DNA of 61,994 nucleotides from Paenibacillus alkaliterrae. GTDB lineage: Bacteria; Bacillota; Bacilli; Paenibacillales; Paenibacillaceae. Below the pieces are notes generated by a model that ran no database searches, was not told where the DNA came from, and was given only the letters and a program-made list of their open reading frames with translations. The stretch lies in NCBI RefSeq assembly GCF_021532375.1, contig NZ_JAKGAP010000044.1, positions 1-61,994 on the forward strand. The letters run 5' to 3'. Shown here in pieces: positions 1 through 8,631 of this stretch (position 1 is its first letter; each line of letters begins with the position of its first letter). Both the position numbers and the translations under genes were made by a program.

Positions 1-89
1 GACACCCTTGCTCTTGGCTAGTGGTTGGCAACTACAAGCCCCCACAGTGGACTTTCACCACCTAGTTAATCGCCATGCGTGGCGCACAC
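1..89 (-). mobile_element. 5' end of a group II intron (probably class C), cut by the window edge
   Basis: Read on the minus strand, the element starts GTGTGCGCC (a GUGYG-type intron 5' end, at 89 or 87) and continues with intron domain I landmarks such as GGTGGTGAAAGTCCAC and GCCAAGAGCAAGGGTGTC. I recognise these from bacterial group II introns. It begins exactly at the T-tract of the htrA terminator hairpin. Class C group II introns are known to insert just downstream of Rho-independent terminators, so the position supports the class. The reverse transcriptase and domains V/VI would lie outside the window. Whether it is complete cannot be seen. Confidence 0.75.
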
Positions 90-119
90 AAAAAACGCAG
101 AGCCTGCTGACACTCTGCG
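90..119 (-). terminator. Rho-independent terminator of htrA
   Basis: On the minus strand, CGCAGAG pairs with CTCTGCG across a short loop and is followed by six T residues. It lies about 35 bases past the htrA stop. The group II intron starts directly after the T-tract. Confidence 0.85.
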
Positions 120-153
120 CTTGTTTCTAACGATCAATCCGCCGCTCTATCAA

Positions 154-1833
154 TTATTCAGCGCCAAACGTATTTTTATCGCCGATTTCGACTTCCAGGT
201 CCATTGCCGTTCCTTTACGAACGACGTTCAGTTGTACCTTGTCGCCGACTTTTTTCGCTTGAATTGCGTCAATTAAAGCCTGCGTATTACTATACTTATT
301 GCCGTCAATGCCTACGATAACATCAAACTGCTGAAGCTCGGCCAAATAGGCTGGTGAATTATAGTATACATTGCGAACGATGGAGCCTTCAACCTTCTCC
401 ATGCCTAGCTGCTTCGCAATGTCCTCCGTTACATCCTGAAGCTCTGCACCGATAAACGGAGCCGCAGGCTTCGGAATGGCTTTGTTATTTTTCAGATTAT
501 CCAGCACTTCTTGGATCGTGCTCGTCGGAATCGCGAAACCGATGCCCTGCGCCTGCGAGCTTACGGCCGTGTTGATGCCGATTACCTCTCCGTTCACGTT
601 AAGCAGTGGACCGCCGGAGTTGCCAGGGTTAATGGAGGCATCCGTTTGAAGCAGGTGCTTGTAATTACGCTCGCCCTGCGTATCTTGAATGTCGATCGGG
701 CGTTCCTTTGCGCTCAGTACCCCAACCGTTACGGTATGGTCGAAGCCGTACGGATTCCCGATAGCGATGACCCAGTCACCTATGTCAATGCTATCCGAGT
801 TGCCTAGCGGAAGCGTCGGGAACGCCTTGTCGCCCGTTACTTTAAGTACAGCCAAATCCAATTCAAAGCTGGAGCCCAGCAATTCAGCGGTGAACGGTTT
901 TTCATACCCTTGAACGATAACCTTGATTTCATCGGATTCGCCGACAACATGCTGATTCGTCAAAATATAGCCCGTCGATTCGAAGAAAAATCCTGTGCCG
1001 ATGCCCGTTTGCTGCATTTGCCCTTCTTGATTTTGCTGGCCTTGGTCAGGCTGCGCAGTGCCAGGATAATCATCGCCGAAAAATTGCCGGAAAAACGGAT
1101 CATCCAGCAAACTGCTTCCGCTGCTGCGTTTTGCCGCGTTTACGAAGGTTTCGATTTTGACGACAGCCGGACTTGCCGTTTCGAATAATTGGGCAATATT
1201 ATCCGGTCTAGCCGCAACCGTGGCAGCGGAGGAGCTGCCGCCCGCAGCGGAAGAAGTGGATCCCACTGTACCCGATGATTCCGTCTGAGAGGTCGTCACT
1301 TGTTCGGCTCTGGTAAACCAATTACGCGTATCTGCCGTATACATAAGCCCGCCAACCAAGACAACACCCGCAAGAAACGAAGCGAAAATGGCTTTAAAGG
1401 AAGTACGGCGCGGCTCCCTGACCTGCCACGAGCCCTTCGCGGACTGCTTCGATGGCATAAAAGACCGGACTTGGGATTGCTGCGGCCTAGGATGAGCCGC
1501 TTCTTCCGACAGATAACGGTTCTCTCTCTCCGGCTCGCGAGGATACGCGGCAGATGAATTTTCATGAGCTATCGTTCCGTATGGCTGATCCTGAATGATT
1601 TTAGGCTGCTCCTGTGAGCTTGATCGGCCTATGCCCGCGGTCTCATCCTGCGAGTTAGGTTTAAACGGACCGTAAGAATAGTAGTAAGATGGCTTCGAGG
1701 ATTGCTCTTGCGATTCAGGAGAAGCTTCATACCGAGAGCTTGCGTCGTTGCTCTCCTGTTCAGATGCGTCTTGACCTTCCCCGGATTTGCGGAAAAAATC
1801 GTCGAACCCCTTTTTGTTGTTTTGATCGTCCAT
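154..1833 (-). CDS. htrA: HtrA/DegP-family membrane-anchored serine protease with PDZ domain
   Basis: This is a surface quality-control protease that degrades or refolds damaged exported proteins. The 559-residue product has a long polar, Ser/Gln/Glu-rich cytoplasmic N-terminus. One membrane anchor follows near residues 147-166 (IFASFLAGVVLVGGLMY). The trypsin-like domain shows the catalytic triad His ~294 (TNQHVVG), Asp ~325 (ELDLAVLK) and Ser ~405 (NPGNSGGPL). A C-terminal PDZ domain covers roughly residues 455-550. The ATG at 1833 has an AAGGAGGAG ribosome-binding site. The gene is monocistronic and ends at a strong hairpin. Three phased TTTTAAG-like repeats upstream suggest response-regulator control, as CssR controls htrA in Bacillus subtilis; that link is inferred. 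Confidence 0.95.
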   Translation of the reverse strand: MDDQNNKKGFDDFFRKSGEGQDASEQESNDASSRYEASPESQEQSSKPSYYYSYGPFKPNSQDETAGIGRSSSQEQPKIIQDQPYGTIAHENSSAAYPREPERENRYLSEEAAHPRPQQSQVRSFMPSKQSAKGSWQVREPRRTSFKAIFASFLAGVVLVGGLMYTADTRNWFTRAEQVTTSQTESSGTVGSTSSAAGGSSSAATVAARPDNIAQLFETASPAVVKIETFVNAAKRSSGSSLLDDPFFRQFFGDDYPGTAQPDQGQQNQEGQMQQTGIGTGFFFESTGYILTNQHVVGESDEIKVIVQGYEKPFTAELLGSSFELDLAVLKVTGDKAFPTLPLGNSDSIDIGDWVIAIGNPYGFDHTVTVGVLSAKERPIDIQDTQGERNYKHLLQTDASINPGNSGGPLLNVNGEVIGINTAVSSQAQGIGFAIPTSTIQEVLDNLKNNKAIPKPAAPFIGAELQDVTEDIAKQLGMEKVEGSIVRNVYYNSPAYLAELQQFDVIVGIDGNKYSNTQALIDAIQAKKVGDKVQLNVVRKGTAMDLEVEIGDKNTFGAE

Positions 1834-1921
1834 GTACGTTCTCCTCCTTGAAACTTATTCCATAAGGCATTCGAAGCATAATCTCCGATTGCGTATAAGT
1901 TAATTTAGTTCTATCATGCAC

Positions 1922-1957
1922 ATTCTACCTTAAAACAAACTTAAAAGGAATTTAAAC
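1922..1957 (-). promoter_or_regulatory. htrA promoter -10 with three phased direct repeats
   Basis: On the minus strand a TAGAAT -10 (1922-1927) is preceded by GTTTTAAG (1929-1936), CTTTTAAG (1940-1947) and GTTTAAAT (1950-1957). Spacing is 11 and 10 bases, one helical turn. No good -35 is visible, which is typical of activator-dependent promoters. The geometry fits an OmpR/PhoP-type response regulator such as CssR. The identity of the regulator is inference. Confidence 0.5.
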
Positions 1958-1963
1958 AGAAAT

Positions 1964-1992
1964 AAAAAAACGTCCCAAATCGAATTTGGGAA
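1964..1992 (-). terminator. Terminator downstream of the yugN-like gene
   Basis: TCCCAAAT and ATTTGGGA form an 8-bp stem with a 3-base loop, followed on the minus strand by a run of seven T residues. Confidence 0.8.
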
Positions 1993-2019
1993 CATTTCTT
2001 AACTACTTATTTGGCGAAA

Positions 2020-2433
2020 TCAGCTTGGAAAAAGCTGCTCCGTCGCATTCAGCGCTTGTTTGGCTTCCTCGATCCAATGAGGCTCAACCTCGGCGTCCGC
2101 ATTGGAGGGCGATTGAAATTGATCGAATAACGCCCCCGCTACGCGAACTGATGCTTCCGGATCATTCCCTTCCCGATATTCGTGCTTAAGCACATACGGT
2201 GTCCCGAGCCTTATTAACGCTTCGTTATCCGTTGCTTCGTTATCGATATTGCCGTTTGTGACCTCGAAGGGGATACGCAGCCATACCTTATGCGCTTCAT
2301 CAAGAGGCCTGTCAAAAAAGCCTTTATCATAATCCCAGTTGCCGCCCAGTGTGAAATGCTGCGTCTCCAGCAGCTGCAACGTATCAATAAAGTGCTGTTC
2401 CCGTGACTCTAGCACGGACGAAATAGGTATCAT
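2020..2433 (-). CDS. YugN-like family protein
   Basis: A 137-residue soluble protein. It resembles the YugN-like family of Bacillales, whose function is unknown. Features are an N-terminal MIPISSVLESREQHF segment, a central GGNWDYDKGFFD stretch and an acidic C-terminus. The ATG at 2433 has a good AAAGGAG site. The gene lies alone between the lia-type operon and htrA with its own terminator. No signal peptide or membrane segment is seen. Confidence 0.8.
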   Translation of the reverse strand: MIPISSVLESREQHFIDTLQLLETQHFTLGGNWDYDKGFFDRPLDEAHKVWLRIPFEVTNGNIDNEATDNEALIRLGTPYVLKHEYREGNDPEASVRVAGALFDQFQSPSNADAEVEPHWIEEAKQALNATEQLFPS

Positions 2434-2501
2434 GGCGGTTACTCCTTTATGCTTGCGATCAAGTTATTTGCTAGTACGTAGTATACCCGGCCGTTTCTTG
2501 A

Positions 2502-3167
2502 TTATGTACGATTCGCCCAGCCTTTGCGATGAGCCAGCACCGCCAGCTGCGTTCGATCCTCCAACTCGCATTTCATTAAGAGATTGCTCACATGTGTTTT
2601 GACCGTTTTTACGCTTATATGGAGCTCCTCGGCAATTTCTTTATTGGATTGGCCGTCGGCGATGAGCAGCAGCACTTCCTTCTCCCGCTCCGTCAAACCT
2701 TCGTCTCCAGATTGGGCTGTACGCTGACGCAAGCCCCTCGTTAGAGCTTGAGAGACATCCGCCGTCATGACCGGCATGCCTTTAAAAGCGCCGCGTATTG
2801 CGTATATCAGCTCTTCCGCGGAAACCGTTTTGAGTACATAGCTGACCGCCCCCGCTTCTATAGCTCCGTAAACCTTATCATCCTCCAGAAAGCTGGTCAA
2901 CATAACGATTTTCATATTCGGGTACTTAGCCATGATCGCTCTCGTCGCATCAATTCCGTTCATCCCGGGCATCATCAAATCCATCAAAATAATATCGGGG
3001 CGCTTCTCAGAGGCAAACGTTGCCAGCATCTCGATTGCCGCCTGTCCATTGCCAGCTTCAGCCATAACGAGAAATTTCGGCTCAAGCATCAAATAGGTGC
3101 GCAAGCCCGTTCTTACCATATCGTGATCATCCACGATCATGACTTTTATTAAATCCGTTCCGCTCAT
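2502..3167 (-). CDS. liaR: LiaR-like NarL/LuxR-family response regulator
   Basis: Response regulator of a cell-envelope stress system. The receiver domain (about residues 8-125) has the acidic pair in VMIVDDHD and the phosphoacceptor Asp in IILMDLMMPG. A LuxR-type helix-turn-helix follows (LTEREKEVLLLIADGQSNKE). The start is ATG 3167, which overlaps the kinase stop as ATGA. A longer reading frame to 3239 lacks that coupling and runs into the kinase gene. The order liaF-liaS-liaR on one strand supports the assignment. The target, usually liaIH, is not in the window. Confidence 0.88.
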   Translation of the reverse strand: MSGTDLIKVMIVDDHDMVRTGLRTYLMLEPKFLVMAEAGNGQAAIEMLATFASEKRPDIILMDLMMPGMNGIDATRAIMAKYPNMKIVMLTSFLEDDKVYGAIEAGAVSYVLKTVSAEELIYAIRGAFKGMPVMTADVSQALTRGLRQRTAQSGDEGLTEREKEVLLLIADGQSNKEIAEELHISVKTVKTHVSNLLMKCELEDRTQLAVLAHRKGWANRT

Positions 3168-4198
3168 TGTTCCTGCTCTCCCCGCAACATTTTTGGAATC
3201 GTTACCTTCACTCTGGTACCGCCTCCCGGCTTGCTCCAAATTTCCGCCGCACCGCCCAGCTTTTGCGCCCTCTCCTGCATGGTCGATAGCCCGTAGGACC
3301 CGCGCTTCACCTCATCTGCCTTAAAGCCGGCGCCGTCATCCTGCAAAATCATGACAATCTGCCGTTCGTTCTCGGAAAGCGTCAGCGTGCAGCCGCTGGC
3401 TCTTGCATGCTTTACGATGTTGGCCATCGCTTCCTGCGCAATCAGAAAGAGCTGATGCTCCTTCGCCTCGGACAATCGCTCCTTCAGACGCCATTCCAAC
3501 TCTCCTTGAAGATTGTTCTGCCGGCAATAATCCGGAAACCATTTATCCAGCGCTTCATAAAGCGTCCGCCCCTCCAGCTCCATCGGCCGTAATTGGGCAA
3601 TGAAATTCCGCATCTGCTTCTGCGCCAAATTAGACATTTGAACAAGCTGCTCCAGCACCGAATCGGCTCGTTCGCTGTCAACCTGCTGAAGCTTAGGAAG
3701 CGAGGAGGCGCACATATGGATCGCGAACAACTGCTGACTCACCGTGTCGTGCAAATCCCTGGCCAGCCGCTTCCGCTCCTCCAGCACAGCTGCTTCATTA
3801 GAGGCCGATTCCGTCATGACATACTCCTCGCCCCTCATTTGCAGCCATTTCATCTTCTCTTCCATTTGCTCCGCGAGCTCATTGAATTCGCGATAAACCT
3901 CAATAAAGGAATTATGGCCGCCTTCTGTTATACGCACGCTAAAGTTGCCATTGGACGCTTGCTTCAAGGAAAGGTGCAGCGTATCGATCCGGCGTCCGAT
4001 TCGCTGCGCCGCCCAGTAGCCGAAGCCCGCACTTACAAGCAGGAAGACGGAGGCGGCCCAAAGGCGCACTTCCGTCTGTCCGGTTTCATGCATTAAACCA
4101 ATCCAAGCGGTGCCTGCGAGCACGAGCGATACGACCGACGCGATAACGAACATCCCGATCAATTCCCATTTGCCGCTCCTTAATAATCGAACCATCAT
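3164..4198 (-). CDS. liaS: LiaS-like sensor histidine kinase
   Basis: Membrane sensor kinase paired with the downstream regulator. Two transmembrane helices near residues 15-37 and 48-67 are followed by a HAMP segment (RIGRRIDTLHLSL). A HisKA_3 dimerisation domain carries the phosphoacceptor His in RLARDLHDTVSQQL. The HATPase domain shows MANIVKHARAS (N box) and DDGAGFK (G1 box). The frame could begin at GTG 4204 or ATG 4198. The ATG is preferred because the GGTAGGG site lies about 9 bases upstream. It follows liaF by only a few bases and overlaps liaR by 4 bases, so the three are translationally linked. Confidence 0.88.
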   Translation of the reverse strand: MMVRLLRSGKWELIGMFVIASVVSLVLAGTAWIGLMHETGQTEVRLWAASVFLLVSAGFGYWAAQRIGRRIDTLHLSLKQASNGNFSVRITEGGHNSFIEVYREFNELAEQMEEKMKWLQMRGEEYVMTESASNEAAVLEERKRLARDLHDTVSQQLFAIHMCASSLPKLQQVDSERADSVLEQLVQMSNLAQKQMRNFIAQLRPMELEGRTLYEALDKWFPDYCRQNNLQGELEWRLKERLSEAKEHQLFLIAQEAMANIVKHARASGCTLTLSENERQIVMILQDDGAGFKADEVKRGSYGLSTMQERAQKLGGAAEIWSKPGGGTRVKVTIPKMLRGEQEQ

Positions 4199-4204
4199 GC
4201 CCAC

Positions 4205-5119
4205 TCACCCTACCTTCGTAACACGGACATCGCCGATAAAGGTGCTGACGATGAGCTTAATCTTTTTGTCCGATTCGGCATAAAGAGGAGATTGTATATT
4301 GATGTTATTGAACATGCCGCCTTCCTTGCGGCCGAGCACCTTCACGTCGCCGATAAAAGCGCTGGATACGACCTGCACCCCGACCTCAAAATCATTAGGC
4401 ACGTACACCTTCACATCGCCAATAAAAGATGAAATGCATATCTTTGTTTCTCCCGGCGCAACCTGTGCCTTCGTCAAGTCAAGTACAGTATCGCCGATAA
4501 AATGGGATACGTTAAGCGGCTTCAAGTCCCAATAATCGTGCCCGATATGAATATCGCCGATAAAACCCGATCGCGTCTGTACATTGGAATCGCTTTGATT
4601 CCACCATTCCACATGCTCCTTGTGATGATACTTCTCCGCTTCGCTTTTCTCTTTTTTCAAATAAATCGGCGTCTGGGTCGGGTCAGGATGCAATGGCGGC
4701 GCGGGAGGCACCGATCCTTGATCCAGAAACGGACGGTAGGATTTCCAATCATCCGCAGGAGGTTGATTGCGGCGTGATTTGGGACGCCAAATGAGATTGA
4801 TGCCGACTAAAATAACGGCAACAGGCCAAATATAAGAAATGATGTCGCCGATCGACCATGAAAACCATTCGAGATTTCGTCCCAGGAATAAAACGCCTGC
4901 GAGCAGCACGATCGCACCCCACCAGCCTGAACCGGATCCATGCGACCTTCCTGACAGCAGCCCGCGAATACCGACGACAAGAAGTATGACTGGCCAAAAG
5001 CTGGAAATGACCTCTCCTATATCAAAGGTGACATGACCCGTTTGCCGAAGCAAAAATAATACACCGACCGAAATAATGACTAATCCGGTGAACAACCGAT
5101 TTGCGAAATTTCCATTCAA
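4205..5119 (-). CDS. liaF: LiaF-like membrane protein (cell-wall-active antibiotic response)
   Basis: LiaF proteins inhibit LiaS/LiaR signalling in unstressed cells. The N-terminal third has about four hydrophobic helices (FTGLVIISVGVLFLL, then FWPVILLVVGIRGLL and others). The C-terminus is a beta-rich domain with repeated SxFIGDV/I motifs at least five times, typical of the family. The open frame reaches a TTG at 5164. The better start is TTG 5119, because an AAGGAG at 5130-5135 lies ten bases upstream of it and none precedes the outer TTG. It heads the liaF-liaS-liaR operon. Confidence 0.85.
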   Translation of the reverse strand: MNGNFANRLFTGLVIISVGVLFLLRQTGHVTFDIGEVISSFWPVILLVVGIRGLLSGRSHGSGSGWWGAIVLLAGVLFLGRNLEWFSWSIGDIISYIWPVAVILVGINLIWRPKSRRNQPPADDWKSYRPFLDQGSVPPAPPLHPDPTQTPIYLKKEKSEAEKYHHKEHVEWWNQSDSNVQTRSGFIGDIHIGHDYWDLKPLNVSHFIGDTVLDLTKAQVAPGETKICISSFIGDVKVYVPNDFEVGVQVVSSAFIGDVKVLGRKEGGMFNNINIQSPLYAESDKKIKLIVSTFIGDVRVTKVG

Positions 5120-5373
5120 GCCGCTCCAGCTCCTTATGCTTCCATTCGATGTTTGATAAATCAAGTATAACGGACGTCAACCATTCGCAAAAGGGACGGT
5201 CGATTGAAATCGAATCAGTCTCTAGGGGCTTGACACCATATGGGCCGTTTTGACAGCATCGCAGTCATATCGATCGTTTCCGGAGCCGTGGCGGAGCGAA
5301 TAAACTTCCGGGCTTACATAAGCTATCTAAAACTGGTTTGAAAACTGTTTTTTAACGGTTGAAGCTTTCGAAA

Positions 5374-5405
5374 ATTAAAAAAGAGGAACCAATAGGTCCC
5401 TCTTT
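5374..5405 (-). terminator. Terminator after the SASP gene
   Basis: The minus strand reads AAAGAGGGACC, a TATT loop, GGTTCCTCTTT and then more T residues. It sits 34 bases past the SASP stop. The rest of 5120-5373 holds only the upstream region of liaF; I see no gene there. Confidence 0.8.
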
Positions 5406-5438
5406 GCGTCAATGCTATTCATGCAGATAAAATGGTTT

Positions 5439-5588
5439 TTACTTTTGAGCGTTTTGCTGAGCCGTATTTGCAGCTTGTTTGCCTGCGGCATTGTTCTGGT
5501 TGAACTCTTCAGCGAATTCAGCGTTGAACTGATTATTTTGGTTGTTTTGATTGTTTTGAGCGGCTTTGTTGTTTTTGTTTTTAGCCAT
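5439..5588 (-). CDS. Gamma-type small acid-soluble spore protein-like protein
   Basis: A 49-residue, very Asn/Gln/Ala-rich peptide with the FNAEFAEEFN motif that resembles the repeat of gamma-type SASPs (SspE). These are amino-acid reserves degraded during germination. The N-terminus is MAKNKNNKAAQ and there are no aromatic residues besides Phe. The ATG at 5588 has a GGGGAGGTG ribosome-binding site; a longer frame to 5717 has no such site. The gene is monocistronic with a strong terminator, as usual for forespore genes. No SigG promoter was firmly identified. Confidence 0.72.
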   Translation of the reverse strand: MAKNKNNKAAQNNQNNQNNQFNAEFAEEFNQNNAAGKQAANTAQQNAQK

Positions 5589-5647
5589 TAGATTCACCTC
5601 CCCGTTCATTGATAGTATGGCTTTGTAATGGCTAATTATACGACCGT

Positions 5648-6187
5648 TTACGATTCCAGGTACGTCTGAGGGATCGGTTTTCCGGCTTCGATTGCCTGGT
5701 TTATTTTGTTCAGCCACGCTTGTGACAGCTTACCCGTTCCTTTGCGTAAAACCTCAACGTGTACCGTCCGTTTGCCCCACTGCTCATAAACCTGCTTTAT
5801 GGTTTCAAAATATAAATCGATGCGATTTCCTTTTATAGCTGAGCCAGTGTCAGCTACGACACCATAGCCGTAGCCGGGAATATAAAGCAAGGTGCCGATC
5901 GGAAACAGCTTTGTATCGGCCGCTATCGTCGATACTTGATCCCTTCGCACCTTTACTCCCGAAAACGTAATTCCGTATTGCGGATGTCCGGGACGCTTGC
6001 CCGTCGATTCGACGCCGGCTGTGTAGCCGGTGGCGATCACCTCGACGGTATCGGTCTTTTCTTGCTTCGGAGCTGCTGCAGCTGTGGCTGTGGCTAAGCA
6101 ATCCGTTATATTTAAAGCGATGACGATAACCGTTAGGAGCAGCAAAACAGTTATACCTTTTTTCATTACAAAAAAGCTTGTTACCAT
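5648..6187 (-). CDS. 3D-domain secreted protein (possible cell-wall lytic or spore protein)
   Basis: The product has a signal peptide or single N-terminal anchor ([16 protein letters not shown]) and a C-terminal 3D domain ([21 protein letters not shown] and IDLYFET), the double-psi beta-barrel found in MltA-like enzymes and YuiC/YabE proteins. The three conserved Asp residues that name the domain are visible. ATG 6187 is chosen because AGGAGG lies about 11 bases upstream; ATG 6166 (MKKGITV) is the alternative. YuiC-type proteins are lytic transglycosylases acting on peptidoglycan; activity here is inferred. It follows thrS by 61 bases. Confidence 0.82.
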   Translation of the reverse strand: MVTSFFVMKKGITVLLLLTVIVIALNITDCLATATAAAAPKQEKTDTVEVIATGYTAGVESTGKRPGHPQYGITFSGVKVRRDQVSTIAADTKLFPIGTLLYIPGYGYGVVADTGSAIKGNRIDLYFETIKQVYEQWGKRTVHVEVLRKGTGKLSQAWLNKINQAIEAGKPIPQTYLES

Positions 6188-6248
6188 CTGGGCTACTTCC
6201 TCCTCAGAAGAATAATGCCCCGATGGCACAAGCTTTATGCGCCGATTT

Positions 6249-8192
6249 CTATTGTTCTTTTTCTGTGATTTGTTTCAGCAGCAAAGCAATGAGCTCCTTT
6301 ACAGGCATCGCTCCAATATCGCCTTCGCCGCGTTTCCGAACCGAAACGGCTTCTGCATTCATTTCATTCTCGCCTACGACAAGCATGTAAGGCGCCTTCT
6401 CCAGCTGTGCCTCGCGAATTTTGTAGCCGAGCTTCTCATTGCGCAGGTCGCTCTCTACACGGATGCCGCTCACTTGAAGCTCGTCAGCCACTTTACGCGC
6501 GTAAGCCTCATATGCCGTCGATACGGGAATGACTTTCGCCTGTACCGGCGATAACCATAATGGCAAAGCACCTGCAAAGTTTTCAAGCAAAAATGCAGTC
6601 ATTCTCTCCATCGTGCTTATGATGCCGCGGTGGATAACGACCGGACGATGCTTTTTGCCGTCATCGCCGATATATTCAAGCTCGAAGCGCTCCGGAAGCA
6701 GGAAATCAAGCTGCGCAGTAGACAAAGTCTCTTCCTTGCCGAGCGCCGTTTTGATTTGAACGTCAAGCTTAGGCCCGTAGAAAGCCGCTTCGCCTTCGGC
6801 TTCGAAGAAAGGAAGCTCAAGTTCTTCAACAACCTCGCGCAGCATACGCTGTGACATTTCCCACATTTCGTCGTTTTGGAAATACTTCTCGGTATCCTGA
6901 GGATCGCGATAGGACAGACGGAAACGATAATCCTTGATTCCGAAATCCTCGTATACTTTGCGGATCAAATTCACAACGCGCGCGAATTCATCCTTAATCT
7001 GGTCGGGACGGCAGAAGATATGAGCATCGTTCAGCGTCATTGCACGAACGCGGTGCAAGCCAGTGAGCGCGCCCGACATTTCATAGCGATGCATCGTGCC
7101 GAGCTCGGCAATCCGTACCGGCAGGTCGCGATAGCTGCGCATATCGCTCTTGAATACCATCATATGGTGAGGACAGTTCATCGGACGGAGAACCAGCTCC
7201 TCGTTGTCCATAATCATTTTCGGAAACATATCCTCGCTGTAGTGCTCCCAGTGGCCGGATGTTTTGTAAAGCTCCACATTTGCCAGCACAGGCGTATAGA
7301 CATGCTCATAACCGAGTCTTTCCTCAAGATCAACGATGTAGCGTTCCATCGTCCTGCGCAGCTTGGAGCCGTTCGGCAGCCATAACGGCAAGCCTTGACC
7401 AACCTCGCGCGAGAATGTAAACATTTTCAGCTCGCGGCCAAGCTTCCTGTGATCCCGCTTCTTCGCTTCCTCCAAGAAATGCAAATGCTCGTCAAGCTGG
7501 GCTTTCTTCGGAAATGCCGTGCCGTAAATGCGCTGAAGCATTTTGTTCTTCGAATCGCCGCGCCAATACGCTCCTGCAACGCTCAGCAGCTTAAAAGCTT
7601 TGATCCGACCTGTGGATGGTAAGTGCGGACCGCGGCAAAGGTCAAAAAACTCGCCCTGATCATACATCGTAATGACGGAATCCTCAGGAAGATCGCGAAT
7701 CAGCTCAAGCTTCAGGTTGTCATCCAGCTCCTTAAAGATTGCCAGCGCTTCCTCGCGGCTTACCTCGCGGCGTCGGATATCCAGATTTTGCTGCGTAATC
7801 TTATCCATTTCTTTCTCGATCTTCACGAGATCCTCAGGCGTTAATGATTGCTCCATATCGATATCGTAATAGAAGCCGTCCTCAATTACCGGACCGATTC
7901 CAAGCTTTACATTCGTGTTGCCGTATAGACGTTTAATCGCTTGCGCCAATAAGTGGGCCGTACTATGACGATATACCTCAAGACCGTCAGCCGATTCCAC
8001 CGTAACGATCTCGATCGCTGCATCAGCGTCAATTGGCGTATAAACATCGACTACCTTCCCGTTTATTTTACCGGCAATCGCATTTTTTCGAAGACCGGTA
8101 CTGATCGAGCCCGCTACTTCTTCAATTGTTGTGCCTGCCGCATACTCCCTAACTGCGCCGTCTGGCAAAGTGACTTGAATAGCCATGTTCAT
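6249..8192 (-). CDS. thrS: Threonyl-tRNA synthetase
   Basis: Charges tRNA-Thr in the cytoplasm. The 647 residues match the family length. A TGS domain occupies residues 1-64, an editing domain has [10 protein letters not shown], and the class II core has the zinc-ligand region [13 protein letters not shown] near residue 340. The C-terminal anticodon-binding domain runs from about residue 540. The start is ATG 8192 or the ATG two codons later (MAIQV); AGGAGG precedes both. It is transcribed alone behind a T-box leader, so expression should rise when tRNA-Thr is uncharged. Confidence 0.97.
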   Translation of the reverse strand: MNMAIQVTLPDGAVREYAAGTTIEEVAGSISTGLRKNAIAGKINGKVVDVYTPIDADAAIEIVTVESADGLEVYRHSTAHLLAQAIKRLYGNTNVKLGIGPVIEDGFYYDIDMEQSLTPEDLVKIEKEMDKITQQNLDIRRREVSREEALAIFKELDDNLKLELIRDLPEDSVITMYDQGEFFDLCRGPHLPSTGRIKAFKLLSVAGAYWRGDSKNKMLQRIYGTAFPKKAQLDEHLHFLEEAKKRDHRKLGRELKMFTFSREVGQGLPLWLPNGSKLRRTMERYIVDLEERLGYEHVYTPVLANVELYKTSGHWEHYSEDMFPKMIMDNEELVLRPMNCPHHMMVFKSDMRSYRDLPVRIAELGTMHRYEMSGALTGLHRVRAMTLNDAHIFCRPDQIKDEFARVVNLIRKVYEDFGIKDYRFRLSYRDPQDTEKYFQNDEMWEMSQRMLREVVEELELPFFEAEGEAAFYGPKLDVQIKTALGKEETLSTAQLDFLLPERFELEYIGDDGKKHRPVVIHRGIISTMERMTAFLLENFAGALPLWLSPVQAKVIPVSTAYEAYARKVADELQVSGIRVESDLRNEKLGYKIREAQLEKAPYMLVVGENEMNAEAVSVRKRGEGDIGAMPVKELIALLLKQITEKEQ

Positions 8193-8254
8193 TCATCCTC
8201 CTGTTTGTCTATACGCGAATCCATTCCATTCCTGCGCCGCAAGCATAAAAGAAC

Positions 8255-8528
8255 GCAAAAAAAGCACGCATCCCTAAAGGGACGAGTGCTTGTAAGCTCG
8301 TGGTTCCACCCTGCTTCGACTGCGCCGTTCAGCCAAATGCTTGCTCTTTGCAGTCCTTGTATGCTCTGATAACGGAGAATTCCGGTACAGCTTACTGCCA
8401 TTGCGATCTCGTGAAAAGAAAGCCCCGGGTTCAACCGTACAGCTTCAAAGGGGTACATCTGCATACGCTATGGAAGGAAATCACAGCCAAGTTTCCTCTC
8501 TCTGAGCCGAGCATCAAAGCAGACACAT
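8255..8528 (-). ncRNA. T-box leader of thrS with antiterminator/terminator
   Basis: The conserved T-box core is seen on the minus strand as GGTGGAACCACGAG (8297-8310). It is followed by a terminator hairpin (AGCAC and GTGCT arms, 8262-8290) ending in seven T residues. The leader is about 270 bases from the predicted start near 8528. The gene downstream is thrS, so a Thr specifier codon is expected; I could not place the specifier loop with certainty. Uncharged tRNA-Thr would stabilise the antiterminator. Confidence 0.9.
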
Positions 8529-8534
8529 GTCTTT

Positions 8535-8563
8535 GTCATAGCCGATTACATCGTATATGTCAA
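8535..8563 (-). promoter_or_regulatory. SigA promoter of the thrS leader
   Basis: TTGACA (8558-8563), a 17-base spacer and TATGAC (8535-8540) on the minus strand, located just upstream of the T-box leader. Confidence 0.65.
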
Positions 8564-8631
8564 TCATTATAGCTCCAGTTGCAGCTTCGGTCAAGACTAT
8601 GGCTGCAAATGACCATTTTGACCAATTTCAC

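Noticed and set aside
5228..5260. TTGACA-like promoter on the plus strand between liaF and the SASP gene
   Set aside because: No plus-strand gene or RNA follows it and the -10 is poor; treated as chance.
8189..8572. Open frames on both strands within the thrS leader
   Set aside because: They overlap the T-box RNA and have no coding features.
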